This document shows positions 1-9,661 of a DNA stretch of 31,692 nt, in pieces. The notes under the pieces are model-generated. The model had not been told where the DNA came from, did no database searches, and was given only the letters and a program-made list of their open reading frames with translations. Source of the DNA: Candidatus Enterococcus ferrettii (GTDB taxonomy: Bacteria > Bacillota > Bacilli > Lactobacillales > Enterococcaceae). The DNA is taken from assembly GCF_017377655.1 (NCBI RefSeq), contig NZ_JAFREL010000089.1, forward strand, positions 1-31,692, read 5' to 3'. How positions within the stretch are numbered: the stretch's first letter is position 1; each line of letters opens with the position of its first letter. The translations under genes and the position numbers were made by a program.

Positions 1-60
1 TAATAGATTTGTGTATAAATTTTTAAATGTATACTTATAAAAACATTGTGATAAACTATA

Positions 61-66
61 TATAAT
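61..66 (+). promoter_or_regulatory. Perfect -10 box of the RpiR-type regulator gene
   Basis: TATAAT lies directly against the ATG at 67. No good -35 box is seen at 17 bp. If this box is used, transcription would begin near 73, after the first ATG. That favours a translation start further inside the gene, beyond the AAGGAGG at 86-92. Confidence 0.35.
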
Positions 67-903
67 ATGTTGGAAAATAATTTAAAAGGAGGTAGCCTGG
101 ATTATTGGGCTAGAAATCATATGAGCAATATAAGAATCCAATTATTATCCATTCTGAATCGTGAACCAGCAGACTCTGTGAATTTTGTTATTACTAAATA
201 CATACTTGAAAACATCAAGTATCAAAAGAAAATATCTATGTCAGATATGGCGAACGTTTGTAATGTATCCAAAGCATCTATTAGTCGCTATTCTAAACGG
301 CTTGGTTATGAGGATTATTTTGATTTTCAGCTAGCTTTAGCAACTTACCGAGTTTCTAAAAACGATTATTTTTATTTAAACGCTATTGAAAGTGACGATT
401 TATTTGGCAATTACTTTAGTAAGGTAAAAAATCAAGTCGATTATTTAAGTGATAATTTAGATTTAGGAGAAATCGAGCATTTGGTTGAGTTGATTAAAAG
501 TCATGACAATATTTTTTTAATGGGACAAGTTTCTTCTGGATTTGCTGCAGTTTCTTTACAGGATAACTTAACCAAATTAGGAAAAGTTGTCCGGACCAGT
601 CATGATTTTGTTGAACAGAAAGAACTGATTGAAACGTTGGAAGATGATGCTTTAGTCATTGTTTTTTCAGCTGGCGGTAAGTTTTTTGAAAGAATAGAAC
701 CAAATCCAATTACTATGCAACGTTTAAAAAAGCCGACTATTTACTTTATTACTATTGATGAGACAAAAGACTATTCGTATGTTAATCAAACTATTGTATT
801 GGGTCAAGAAACAGATTATTCATCATGGATGTTGTTGAATGTTTATTCAGATTTACTTTACCTAAATTATAAAATAAAGTTTGATGACGAAAGTGTTTCA
901 TAA
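67..903 (+). CDS. MurR/RpiR family transcriptional regulator
   Basis: Probable sugar-phosphate-responsive regulator of the beta-glucoside genes that follow. The N-terminal part has the RpiR helix-turn-helix, with an MADVCNVSK-like recognition stretch followed by SISRYSKRLGY. The C-terminal half (about residues 140-250) is a SIS sugar-phosphate fold with the typical IFLMGQVSSG and VIVFSAGG strands and loops. The full frame gives 278 aa, but the start is uncertain. A TATAAT box abuts the ATG at 67 and a strong AAGGAGG lies inside the frame at 86-92. The ATG at 121 gives a 260-aa protein whose N-terminus fits the family better, although it lies 28 nt after that motif; a CTG at 97 is in frame but too close. 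The family is well known in this position next to PTS and 6-phospho-glycosidase genes. The ligand is inferred from context. Confidence 0.85.
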   Translation: MLENNLKGGSLDYWARNHMSNIRIQLLSILNREPADSVNFVITKYILENIKYQKKISMSDMANVCNVSKASISRYSKRLGYEDYFDFQLALATYRVSKNDYFYLNAIESDDLFGNYFSKVKNQVDYLSDNLDLGEIEHLVELIKSHDNIFLMGQVSSGFAAVSLQDNLTKLGKVVRTSHDFVEQKELIETLEDDALVIVFSAGGKFFERIEPNPITMQRLKKPTIYFITIDETKDYSYVNQTIVLGQETDYSSWMLLNVYSDLLYLNYKIKFDDESVS

Positions 904-928
904 TATGAAACAGAGAATCATAACGTGA

Positions 929-955
929 AAAAAACGCTTTCTAAAGCGTTTTTTT
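929..955 (+). terminator. Hairpin with T-tract, overlapping a cre-like palindrome
   Basis: A 9-bp inverted repeat AAACGCTTT (932-940) / AAAGCGTTT (943-951) is followed by T949-955, giving an intrinsic terminator after the regulator gene. The same bases match the catabolite-responsive element consensus WGWAANCGNTNNCW at 13 of 14 positions, on the plus strand (929-942) and again on the minus strand. It may therefore also be a CcpA site or a condition-dependent attenuator for the glucosidase gene. Confidence 0.6.
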
Positions 956-973
956 GCTACTATCAACTTATAA

Positions 974-2452
<1,479 letters not shown>

Positions 2453-2478
2453 TTTTAAGGATGACATGGGGAGAAAAA

Positions 2479-4308
2479 ATGGATAAGAAAAATCAAGCTA
2501 AAAGGATCTTAGAACTTATTGGTGGTAAATCTAATGTTGTAAGTATGATGCATTGTATGACTCGCCTAAGAGTTAATCTAAAAGATAATAATCTTGTCAA
2601 AGTTGATGAATTAGAAAAAGTTGACGAAGTTTTAAAAGTTCAATTTAAAAATAATCAATTGCAAATTGTTATCGGTCCACAAGTTGCACAGGTTTATAGT
2701 GAAATTAATTTACTAGGGAATTTTAATTCTGAAAATGCAAATCAAAATGAATCAGAAGAGAAGAAAGGAATTCTTTCAAACTTCTTGAATATTTTATCTA
2801 GTGTATTTGTACCAGTTATTCCAGCGATTGCTAGTGCTGGAATGCTTAAAGCTATCTTAGCGTTAGTTAAAGCTTTTAATTTAGTACCAGTTGAAAGTGA
2901 TATTTTTGTTCTATTTAATATGATTGCGGATGTTTCTTTTTACTTTTTACCAATTTTATTAGCATCCTCCGCTGCTAAGGTATTTAATACAAATAGAACA
3001 ATAGCGATTGTTTTAGGGGCTGCTTTAATTCACCCAACTTTTACTGCTTTTGTAATTGGTGGCGAAGTAAGCAAACTATCATTCTTTGGTTTACCAATTC
3101 CAATTATTAATTACGCGAACTCAGTTATTCCAATTATTTTATCAGTCTGGATTTTAAGTTATGTTTATAAATTTGTAGATAAACATATGCCAAATGCTTT
3201 AAAAGTTATTTTCACACCAACTATTGTACTGTTAATCATGATCCCATTAATGTTTATTATTTTAGGACCTTTAGGAAATTATGTTGGAGTAGCTATTTCA
3301 ACCTTCGTTGGTTCACTATTTTCATTTAACAAATTAATTGCTGGTTTCATTTTATCATTTTTAAGACCACTACTAGTTATTACAGGTATGCATCAAGCTT
3401 TTACACCTGTGATTTTCCAGAATCTATCGGATCGTGGAAGTGACTTTTTATTGCCAACAATGATGATGTCTACAATGGCTCAGTTTGGAGCAACGGTAGC
3501 GATGATTTTTAAAACAAGAAATAAAACAGAAAAAGCAGTAGCCACTTCAGCCAGTATTTCAGCAGTTCTTGGAATTACTGAGCCAGCTTTATATACGGTG
3601 CTAATTCATAATAAACGGGCTTTATTTTCTGCTTGTTTAGGTGGAGCGATTGGTGGAGCTTATATTTCTTTTATGGGAATTGAATTGCCAGCGTTTGCTT
3701 CATCAAGTATTGTTAGTTTACCAATCTATTTACAAGTTAATGTCCCCGTTGTTTTAAGTGCTTTTTTAATTAGTACAGTAGCAGGTTTTGTCATTACCTT
3801 CTTAATTGTGAAAACTCCGAAAAAAGAAATTGATGTTGAAATTTCGCAAACTAGTGATGACAGTGTAGGCTTGTTCAACTCTCCTCTATCAGGTGAAATA
3901 GTGGAACTATCTAAAGTAAATGATCAAGCCTTTTCAACTGGAACAATGGGACCAGGTTTTGCGATTAAACCAACAGATGGAATAGTAGTTGCACCATTTA
4001 GTGGTGTCGTTACTACGGTTTTTCCAACGAATCACGCAATTGGTTTAACTTCTGATGAGGGAGTCGAATTGTTGATTCATGTGGGAATTGATACGGTGGA
4101 ACTAGATGGTAAACACTTTACACCTCTTGTTAAAACAGGAGATAAAATAAGTATTGGTCAAGAATTATTAAGCTTTGATTTAGAAAAAATTGGGAAAGAG
4201 TATGATACAGTCGTTCCAATAATTTTTTTGAATCGAGAGCTTGACAAAAAAAATATTGGGAAAATATCTAACAAAGTAGAAAAAAGTAGTTATTTGTTTA
4301 GTTTGTAA
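2479..4308 (+). CDS. PTS beta-glucoside transporter, EIIBCA
   Basis: Membrane permease that imports and phosphorylates beta-glucosides at the cost of PEP, with all three EII domains in one chain (B, C, A order, as in BglF/BglP). The EIIB domain carries the phosphorylated cysteine C26 in HCMTRLR. EIIC occupies about residues 100-450, with many hydrophobic segments and the GITEPALY loop. A Crr-like EIIA ends the protein, with H519 (TNHAIG) and phosphorylated H534 (LLIHVGIDT). The ATG at 2479 (609 aa) is preferred over the in-frame ATG at 2461, because GGGGAG lies 6-7 nt before it and the family begins at MDKK...[10 protein letters not shown]. It forms an operon with the GH1 gene, with the RpiR regulator upstream. 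No BglG-type antiterminator gene is present here. Confidence 0.93.
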   Translation: MDKKNQAKRILELIGGKSNVVSMMHCMTRLRVNLKDNNLVKVDELEKVDEVLKVQFKNNQLQIVIGPQVAQVYSEINLLGNFNSENANQNESEEKKGILSNFLNILSSVFVPVIPAIASAGMLKAILALVKAFNLVPVESDIFVLFNMIADVSFYFLPILLASSAAKVFNTNRTIAIVLGAALIHPTFTAFVIGGEVSKLSFFGLPIPIINYANSVIPIILSVWILSYVYKFVDKHMPNALKVIFTPTIVLLIMIPLMFIILGPLGNYVGVAISTFVGSLFSFNKLIAGFILSFLRPLLVITGMHQAFTPVIFQNLSDRGSDFLLPTMMMSTMAQFGATVAMIFKTRNKTEKAVATSASISAVLGITEPALYTVLIHNKRALFSACLGGAIGGAYISFMGIELPAFASSSIVSLPIYLQVNVPVVLSAFLISTVAGFVITFLIVKTPKKEIDVEISQTSDDSVGLFNSPLSGEIVELSKVNDQAFSTGTMGPGFAIKPTDGIVVAPFSGVVTTVFPTNHAIGLTSDEGVELLIHVGIDTVELDGKHFTPLVKTGDKISIGQELLSFDLEKIGKEYDTVVPIIFLNRELDKKNIGKISNKVEKSSYLFSL

Positions 4309-4409
4309 AGACAGTTTGGAAGAGGGCTTATAACTAGAAGCATTGATAACGTTTTCTTTTTGTTGATATAAGTTCAAATCAACAGGTATGTCACTGGTAA
4401 TGCAGACAA

Positions 4410-4469
4410 GACCAAATAAGTAGAGAAGACTATGTTCTTTTCTACCTATTTGGTCCTGCTTCTTTTTTT
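4410..4469 (+). terminator. Rho-independent terminator of the PTS operon
   Basis: GACCAAATA (4410-4418) pairs with TATTTGGTC (4447-4455). The stem extends inward through GTAGA/TCTAC with one mismatch, and a run of seven T follows at 4463-4469. It lies about 100 bp after the permease stop. Confidence 0.8.
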
Positions 4470-4531
4470 AGTTGGCCACTAAAAAAGGGTATTTGTTAAA
4501 TGATGTTGTTTTTAAATTAAGTCAAAAAATG

Positions 4532-4551
4532 GAGAACATTTCGATGTTCTC
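4532..4551. repeat. Short perfect hairpin with TTCG loop
   Basis: GAGAACAT (4532-4539) and ATGTTCTC (4544-4551) form an 8-bp stem closing a TTCG tetraloop. Read on the minus strand it is followed by CATTTTTT, so it could stop minus-strand transcription; on the plus strand there is no T-tract. Confidence 0.45.
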
Positions 4552-4656
4552 TCAGACTACAGAAAAAGTGGAGGTTTGATCCTTTATATTTAGCAACTTT
4601 CTTACGAATTCACTTGTCTGTTCGTCTTTCTTTCTTTCTGTTGCTCTTAGTCGTAG

Positions 4657-4720
4657 GCATTTGGTTTTTCCTTCTATATTTTGTTCAGCGGCTTAATTAT
4701 AGAGGAACCAAATGCTTTTT
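4657..4720 (+). repeat. Long-range inverted repeat with T-tract
   Basis: GCATTTGGTT (4657-4666) is perfectly complementary to AACCAAATGC (4706-4715), with partial pairing continuing inward (CCTTCTAT / ATAGAGG). Five T follow (4716-4720). It could be a second terminator reading on the plus strand. Confidence 0.4.
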
Positions 4721-4725
4721 GTCAT

Positions 4726-4768
4726 AAAAAATTTGGTGTTCCTACTCATTTGAGTAATAACACCAAAT
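4726..4768 (-). terminator. Terminator of the secreted Ig/sortase-like gene
   Basis: On the minus strand ATTTGGTGTT (4768-4759) pairs perfectly with AACACCAAAT (4740-4731), an inner ACTCA/TGAGT stem stacks inside, and six T follow. It sits about 50 bp after the stop of the minus-strand gene. Confidence 0.85.
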
Positions 4769-4819
4769 ATTATAGAATCCTATTTACAGGGTTCATTTTA
4801 TTGATCTGTAGAATTATTT

Positions 4820-5758
4820 TTAGTTTGCTAAAACGATTCGATTCACTGAATCAGTGATGCAGGTTTGAAGTGAGATGCGTTCTCCCCCGGCATCAATTAC
4901 TCTAGCCCAAATATCGTCGTTTGGGTCATGAACATTAATTCCATCATCATAGACATCAAGTACTTCATAAACTGTGTAGGTTCGAGTGTTACCTTGCCCA
5001 TCAACTACGGTAATTGGTGTGCCAACTGTGATGTTCATTACTGGTGCAAAGTCACCAGGATTATGCCCAATGAAATGGGTAGGTGCGCCATCATTGACCA
5101 TTCCTGTCCCTGTCCATGTACCGGCACCGCTGCTAGGTGCTTCACTAGCACCATTACAATTGATGAAGGGAATGGTACTACCTAAAAAGCTGATAGTAGA
5201 ATTTTGTTGGGTCATGACTGGTTCAGCTTCAGGAACGGGTGCTGTATTCTTTTCGACCAATGCAGATTGATTTTCTGTAAGAGTATTATCCGCAACTGGT
5301 TCTACAGCTTCAGGAACGTCCGGATTATTTTCAGCAACTGGAGTATCTGCTTCAGCGGATTTTGTTTGATCAGAAACAGCAGGCTCAACAGTTGAAGGGT
5401 CTTCTTTGTCTGGAACAATTGTGACTGTTCGTTTTTTAGAAGTTTTATTGCCGCTGCTGTCTACTACAGAGTAAATCAATTCATATTTTCCAACGGTATC
5501 CTTCTTTAAGTCAATGTTTAGCTTTATTTTTTCTGTTAGATTTCCATCTACGTTATCAAAAGATTGTACATTTTCCAATGGATCAAAATTTTTTGCTTCG
5601 CTCAATGTCAACGTGCAGTCTGCGATATGCTCGATTTTAGGGGGCATCGTGTCTTTTGCACTTGCATTAGAATGATCATCTTGCTTTGCAAATCCTAGAA
5701 AAGTCAGTGGTAACAATAAACCAATAGAAAAAATCATTGCTTTTTTTAATGCATTCAT
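4820..5758 (-). CDS. Secreted Ig-like domain protein with sortase-like catalytic domain
   Basis: 312-aa exported protein. The start at 5758 is chosen over the longer frame because AAAGGGAG lies 8 nt before it and a signal peptide then begins at once (MNALKKAM, then a hydrophobic core to about residue 24). Residues about 38-118 look like a DUF5011/HYR-type Ig-like fold (TVGKYELIYSVVDSSGN, then TVTIVP). A Pro/Glu/Val-rich linker of about 70 residues follows. The C-terminal 100 residues resemble a sortase: H232 in FIGHN, C300 in SLQTC and R307 in NRIVLA have the order and spacing of the sortase His-Cys-Arg triad, and the protein ends at the strand carrying the Arg. There is no C-terminal membrane anchor, so it is probably released or held by its Ig domain. 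Its substrate is unknown. It is monocistronic, with its own terminator. Confidence 0.75.
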   Translation of the reverse strand: MNALKKAMIFSIGLLLPLTFLGFAKQDDHSNASAKDTMPPKIEHIADCTLTLSEAKNFDPLENVQSFDNVDGNLTEKIKLNIDLKKDTVGKYELIYSVVDSSGNKTSKKRTVTIVPDKEDPSTVEPAVSDQTKSAEADTPVAENNPDVPEAVEPVADNTLTENQSALVEKNTAPVPEAEPVMTQQNSTISFLGSTIPFINCNGASEAPSSGAGTWTGTGMVNDGAPTHFIGHNPGDFAPVMNITVGTPITVVDGQGNTRTYTVYEVLDVYDDGINVHDPNDDIWARVIDAGGERISLQTCITDSVNRIVLAN

Positions 5759-5875
5759 TGTAAACACTCCCTTTAATAAAATAGATTTATTCCTTTTTTC
5801 GAGAGTAGTATACAATTCCTTTTCCAGGATATTTTCTATCTTATTTCACGGATTTTCACAAAAAATGAAAAAATA

Positions 5876-5934
5876 AAGAAAACAGCTGTAGCCTTAGTGC
5901 CAGAATGGCTTTTCTAAGGTACAACTGTCTTCTT
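5876..5934 (-). terminator. Terminator downstream of the Mga-like gene
   Basis: AAGAAAACAGCTGTAGCCTTAG at 5876-5897 pairs, with small interruptions, with CTAAGGTACAACTGTCTTCTT at 5914-5934. On the minus strand the stem is followed by a T-rich tract. It directly follows the stop of the Mga-like gene and may also work weakly on the plus strand. Confidence 0.7.
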
Positions 5935-5942
5935 TTGAGGTA

Positions 5943-7403
5943 TTATTCAGTTTTCCAGTTATAAACATAGGATAAAATATTTTTGGTATCCTCTAAAATC
6001 GAGTTTCGTGAGATTGGAAAGAAGGTGAGTGAATCGGGAATCGTGAAATCGTATTTTAGCGATCGCTCGCATATAACGATACTTGGCCAGTCTTTGACAT
6101 AAATTGGTAATTCATCTAAGGAATAATACATAGTGCTATCAATAACATTATAGTCCAAGTTCAACCAACGTTTTAAGTTCTCCCGGTAAATAGTATGGGA
6201 TAATTCATCTTCTGCAATAAAGAAGAAAACAAATTTTGGGGTTCTTTTTTGCATCAAACTCACGGTTACTTGAGAGCAGAACTTTTCAAGTGTGGTCTGA
6301 TTGAATATGACTTCTGTTTCTAAATGGAAGTGTTTCTGCCAAGATTCTAAGACTTGCTTGATTCTTTCTGCTAACTGTAATTGCTGGTCACTTAGATAAA
6401 AATGCTTTTCAACAGAAAAAGCTTGGGTTTCCTGCCATAAAGAATAAATAAAATTCATAAAGGGTTTTTCAAATAGAATATAATTGAACAAATCAGCAGA
6501 AAATTCATCTTCAAAATCTTTAATCAATTGTCGAACCATAAAATTTTTCTCGATCATCAATTCTCTTTCCCTCTGATAGTTCATTTCCACAATTAAATAA
6601 TTACTCGTGTTTAAAGGGATCGTTTTATAAATCGAAGCCAGATATTGAATTTCAGTTTCTGGTAATTTTTCTTTCGTTAAAATCAAGTCATTAACGTCCA
6701 TCAGTTGTTGAAAAGTCGGTGTATTTTTTAAATAAGTAATGGCTTCTTTTTCGTACACTAAAGAAAAATCTTTAAAGCGACTGAGCGACAAGTAGGTATT
6801 CAGCAGCAAAAAATGATATTCTCTTTTGTTTTTTTCGTAACCATTGGCAAACTTGAATAAGACTTGATCTACAAAAACAGTAGCGGTTTTATACTTATCT
6901 GAAACAATCAGCTTATCCAATACATCGCATCGCATCCAAACAGAAATAAGGACTAAACGATAGCGAATTTCATTATTAATGAAGGCACCATTTTCGTCCA
7001 TGATCTCTGCTGCCTTGAAATAGTTTTCTACCTGTTTTTTTGTTGTGAAAGCTTTGGCGACTGAAATAAATTCTGCTTCTACCAGAGTCAGATAATCGGA
7101 TTCACCAAGCAAATAATAGGCACATGTTTTTAAAAAATACGAATCTTGGTAGATCATTTTAATTAATTCATAACGCGTAAAGGAGCTATTGAAAATAATG
7201 GAAATCGTTGTACTGGTGATTTCAGAAAACTCGATTTGCTCCTCTAACATTAAGACGACTTTATCAAAGTCTCGTTTCACTGTATTCGTTGTCACTTGTA
7301 GTCGCTTGGCAACCTCACGCAAGGTCAGCTTTTCTAACTCATAAAGGTATTCGATTAATTTGACTTGTCGAATAACATCTTTTTCAATAAATGATTCAAT
7401 CAC
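5943..7403 (-). CDS. Mga-family transcriptional regulator
   Basis: 486-aa cytoplasmic regulator of the Mga/AtxA type. The GTG at 7403 is the best start: GGAGG lies 7 nt before it, and the protein then opens with the family's N-terminal winged helix (VIRQVKLIEYLYELEKLTLREVAKRLQVTTNTVKRDF split over residues about 9-48). The open frame runs 120 codons further upstream, but that part is hydrophobic, resembles no Mga N-terminus and overlaps the divergent Fic gene, so I discard it. The long central helical region resembles the PRD-like part of Mga proteins, and the C-terminus (from about residue 390) has an EIIB-like pattern. Mga proteins control surface and sugar genes; the target here is unknown. 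The adjacent secreted sortase-like gene is one possible target. A TATAAT box lies on the minus strand at 7440-7435. Confidence 0.8.
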   Translation of the reverse strand: MIESFIEKDVIRQVKLIEYLYELEKLTLREVAKRLQVTTNTVKRDFDKVVLMLEEQIEFSEITSTTISIIFNSSFTRYELIKMIYQDSYFLKTCAYYLLGESDYLTLVEAEFISVAKAFTTKKQVENYFKAAEIMDENGAFINNEIRYRLVLISVWMRCDVLDKLIVSDKYKTATVFVDQVLFKFANGYEKNKREYHFLLLNTYLSLSRFKDFSLVYEKEAITYLKNTPTFQQLMDVNDLILTKEKLPETEIQYLASIYKTIPLNTSNYLIVEMNYQRERELMIEKNFMVRQLIKDFEDEFSADLFNYILFEKPFMNFIYSLWQETQAFSVEKHFYLSDQQLQLAERIKQVLESWQKHFHLETEVIFNQTTLEKFCSQVTVSLMQKRTPKFVFFFIAEDELSHTIYRENLKRWLNLDYNVIDSTMYYSLDELPIYVKDWPSIVICERSLKYDFTIPDSLTFFPISRNSILEDTKNILSYVYNWKTE

Positions 7404-7748
7404 CGTACTACCTCCGCTCCTTATTACTACATTTATTATAGTCTGACCACCTGCAAAAATCACGAACATTCCGGACTTTTTGTCACTAGCTATAGCAATA
7501 AGAAATCTGATGCTATCGAGAAAAGTCATGACTATCATTGGTTTATGATAGGGAGAGGGGATACTGAGTAATGCGGTTTTTGAAAGTATTATTTGCGATA
7601 TGTGGGTTCGTAATATAAGTAAGTATTTTTTTGCGGACATTTGAACATTAGATGCTAGTGTCAGTGTAGATATAAAAGCTACAAGTGTTTTGAGTCGCTC
7701 GATTAAGGTATAATAAAATAGTGTAAGCACGGGTGGGGAGGAAAAGAC
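7404..7748. promoter_or_regulatory. Divergent promoter region between the Mga-like and Fic genes
   Basis: 345 bp without a supported gene. For the minus strand, TATAAT occupies 7440-7435, with a weak GTGATT 17 bp upstream. For the plus strand, a perfect TATAAT is at 7709-7714, with no clear -35 box. A 7-bp inverted repeat CTATCAT (7532-7538) / ATGATAG (7545-7551) lies in between. A 15-codon hydrophobic frame at 7571-7618 follows a GGGAGAGGGG stretch; I list it only as a curiosity. Confidence 0.5.
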
Positions 7749-8420
7749 ATGGATGTTTCTCAAGATTATTTAGACGATGTGCTTGTCCGAATGGCGTATC
7801 ATTCCAGTGGAATAGAAGGCAACACAATAAGTTTGCCACAGACAGTCTCTATCATTTTAGAAGGAACGCTTCCCAGCAGCGGTAAAAGCATTCGTGAATT
7901 TTATGAAATTGAAAATCATAAGCAAGCCTTTGATTATTTGATTGGATTGTTAGCTGAAAATCAGTCATTAGATATAGCAGAAATCAAGCAATTTCATTTT
8001 CTGCTAACAGATCGACTGCAGCATGATAAGGGTCAGTTTAAAACGCAGCAAAATGCGATCCGTGGAGCGGAATTCAAAACGGCTGTGCCGGAGGAAACGC
8101 CATTACTAATGAATCAATGGGCTGACAATACAAACTACCGTCTAGATTTATTAACTGATGAACAAGAAATTTTGGAAGTATTAGCAGATACTCATATTCA
8201 GTTTGAACGAATCCATCCTTTTTCTGATGGAAATGGACGAACCGGACGCCTACTATTGATGTACCTGAGTATGAAATATTTAGGAGTGCCGATTGTTATC
8301 AGAAAAGAATGGCGAGGTCAATATATGGAATATCTAGGAGAACAGGATAGTGAGTCCTTGGCAAAATTATTTAGGGAATCAATGGTATTTGAATGTGAAC
8401 GAATGACTGAATTCCCATAG
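7749..8420 (+). CDS. Fic family protein (class II, self-inhibited)
   Basis: 223-aa Fic-domain enzyme, predicted to transfer AMP (or another nucleotide-derived group) to a hydroxyl side chain of a target protein. The catalytic motif HPFSDGNGRTGR occupies residues 156-167, with catalytic H156 and all conserved positions intact. The inhibitory helix SxxxEGN lies at S19-E23-G24-N25 at the N-terminus, on the same chain, which defines class II Fic proteins that keep themselves off until the helix moves. The start is supported by GGGGAGG 7 nt upstream. There is no antitoxin-like small gene beside it, which fits the self-contained class. It is transcribed alone and followed by a terminator. Targets cannot be inferred from the sequence. 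Confidence 0.93.
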   Translation: MDVSQDYLDDVLVRMAYHSSGIEGNTISLPQTVSIILEGTLPSSGKSIREFYEIENHKQAFDYLIGLLAENQSLDIAEIKQFHFLLTDRLQHDKGQFKTQQNAIRGAEFKTAVPEETPLLMNQWADNTNYRLDLLTDEQEILEVLADTHIQFERIHPFSDGNGRTGRLLLMYLSMKYLGVPIVIRKEWRGQYMEYLGEQDSESLAKLFRESMVFECERMTEFP

Positions 8421-8747
8421 TTAAGCTTAGTAATAGCAATGACTTTTTGCTTTGAATGAATAAAGGCGTTTAGAAATTACACCTTATGTACAGGAATGTT
8501 TCTGGCATATGTGTAATCCTAAATGTCTTTTTCGTTAAGCTGTTAGCAACAAGTCCCCATTGTCTCGATCCTTATTTGCAATAATTCCTGTATGAACAGA
8601 AAGGTACTACATAGTCTGGAGTATCTTGCTAAATTTCCATTTGCCTCACTAAAGCAATTGATTGTAAGGTATACTACAACAGGTATGATGAATGAAATCT
8701 ATACTCGAGATTTTTCAATTAGAAAAACGAAAACAAGGAGATATTGA
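8421..8747. other. Intergenic region after the Fic gene
   Basis: 327 bp with no supported gene. It contains the Fic terminator (8462-8532) and a TATACT box at 8670-8675 preceded by GTAAGG, the likely promoter of the DUF1456 gene. The -10 context (GATT..AAGGTATA) resembles that of the Fic gene at 7701-7714. Confidence 0.5.
8462..8532 (+). terminator. Terminator of the Fic gene
   Basis: ATTACAC (8476-8482) pairs with GTGTAAT (8511-8517). The stem continues outward through TTTAG/CTAAA and an imperfect AAAGGC/GTCTTT segment, and ends in a five-T run. Confidence 0.65.
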
Positions 8748-9266
8748 ATGAACAATAATGACAGATTGTTACGTTTAAGATACGCAATTGATATTAAGGA
8801 TGCTGATCTTATCGAAGCTTTTGAGCTAGGTGGAATCACGATTGCTAAGGACGACATGCATGAGATGTTGACAAAAGTGAAGCCTGCTTCACGTGAGGAA
8901 GATAATGTGTATTTGAAGCCTATAGACAATCAAGAATTAGATGCCTTTTTGAATGGTTTCATCATTCTTAAACGCGGTCCGCAAAAAGATAAACCTGTGG
9001 AAGAAGTACAGCCTCAAAACAAGGAGATCAAATATATCAATAATATTCTTCTGAAAAAGCTGAAGATTGCACTATTCCTGACTAGTGATGACATGTTGGC
9101 CATTCTTGCTGAGGCAAAAGTCTATCCTTCAAAGGGGGAGCTTGGGGCTATTTTACGAAAAGAAGGACATCGCAACTTCAAAACTTGCGGAGATAAGTAT
9201 GCGCGTAATTTCTTAAAAGGATTAGGTTTGGTTTATCGGAGCGAGGAAAATAATCAGAAGCGGTAA
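8748..9266 (+). CDS. DUF1456 family protein (YehS-like)
   Basis: 172-aa soluble protein of the DUF1456 family, whose role is not established. It has the family's two tandem copies of the same helical unit. The first begins NNNDRLLRLRYAIDIKDADL and the second, near residue 87, INNILLKKLKIALFLTSDDM; each is followed by a basic, lysine-rich helix. The start is well defined: AAGGAG lies 7 nt upstream, and the MNNND N-terminus is typical of the family. It is monocistronic as far as can be seen. The family is widespread in bacteria and has been suggested to be regulatory, but no DNA or ligand target can be read from this sequence. Confidence 0.85.
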   Translation: MNNNDRLLRLRYAIDIKDADLIEAFELGGITIAKDDMHEMLTKVKPASREEDNVYLKPIDNQELDAFLNGFIILKRGPQKDKPVEEVQPQNKEIKYINNILLKKLKIALFLTSDDMLAILAEAKVYPSKGELGAILRKEGHRNFKTCGDKYARNFLKGLGLVYRSEENNQKR

Positions 9267-9661
9267 ATGGTTGATGGACGATATAAAAGTATGTCAAAAG
9301 GATGGAGATATATCACAGTTGAACTGCCGAACTAATTATAAGTTGCTAAAAAGCTTTATTAAGGTGTTCTCAAGATAGACATGCTACTGATAATTCATGA
9401 ATGGTTACAGCGGAAATCTATTTCTGAAATCAAGTTTTTGAAAAATTCTTATCTATAGTATTAGGGGCTCTATTGTTGACGTTGGATAATCCATCTTTGA
9501 TCAACATAAAGGTTTTTTTGTGCATGAATAACTGTGAACTAATAATCTAAAAAGAGTTTATCTTTGCAACACTAGTGAGATTATATTAAAAAAAGCAACT
9601 ATTCTCTTTTGCTTTGTTATACTGAAATACATAGATTGAAAAAAGTTGGGAGATGGGTTGA
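9267..9661. other. Intergenic region ahead of the zinc-ribbon/TerB-like operon
   Basis: 395 bp with no convincing gene. GTTGA (9475-9479) and TCAAC (9501-9505) enclose GGAT-A-ATCC and are followed, after a few bases, by seven T, so a structured element or weak terminator is possible there. TATACT at 9618-9623 is the likely -10 of the next operon. Confidence 0.4.

Larger units (their letters stand above)
4309..4819. other. Non-coding interval with a series of hairpins
   Basis: No credible gene is seen in these 511 bp. The interval holds four separate inverted repeats, listed individually: a terminator for the PTS operon, an 8-bp stem with a TTCG loop, a long-range repeat of GCATTTGGTT, and the terminator of the minus-strand gene beyond. 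Between them lies a low-complexity CTTTCTTTCTTTCTG tract near 4626-4640. Confidence 0.6.

Noticed and set aside
7404..7763. N-terminal extension of 120 codons on the Mga-like gene
   Set aside because: It has no ribosome site, does not look like an Mga N-terminus, overlaps the divergent Fic gene, and a GTG with GGAGG at the right distance begins the family sequence at 7403.
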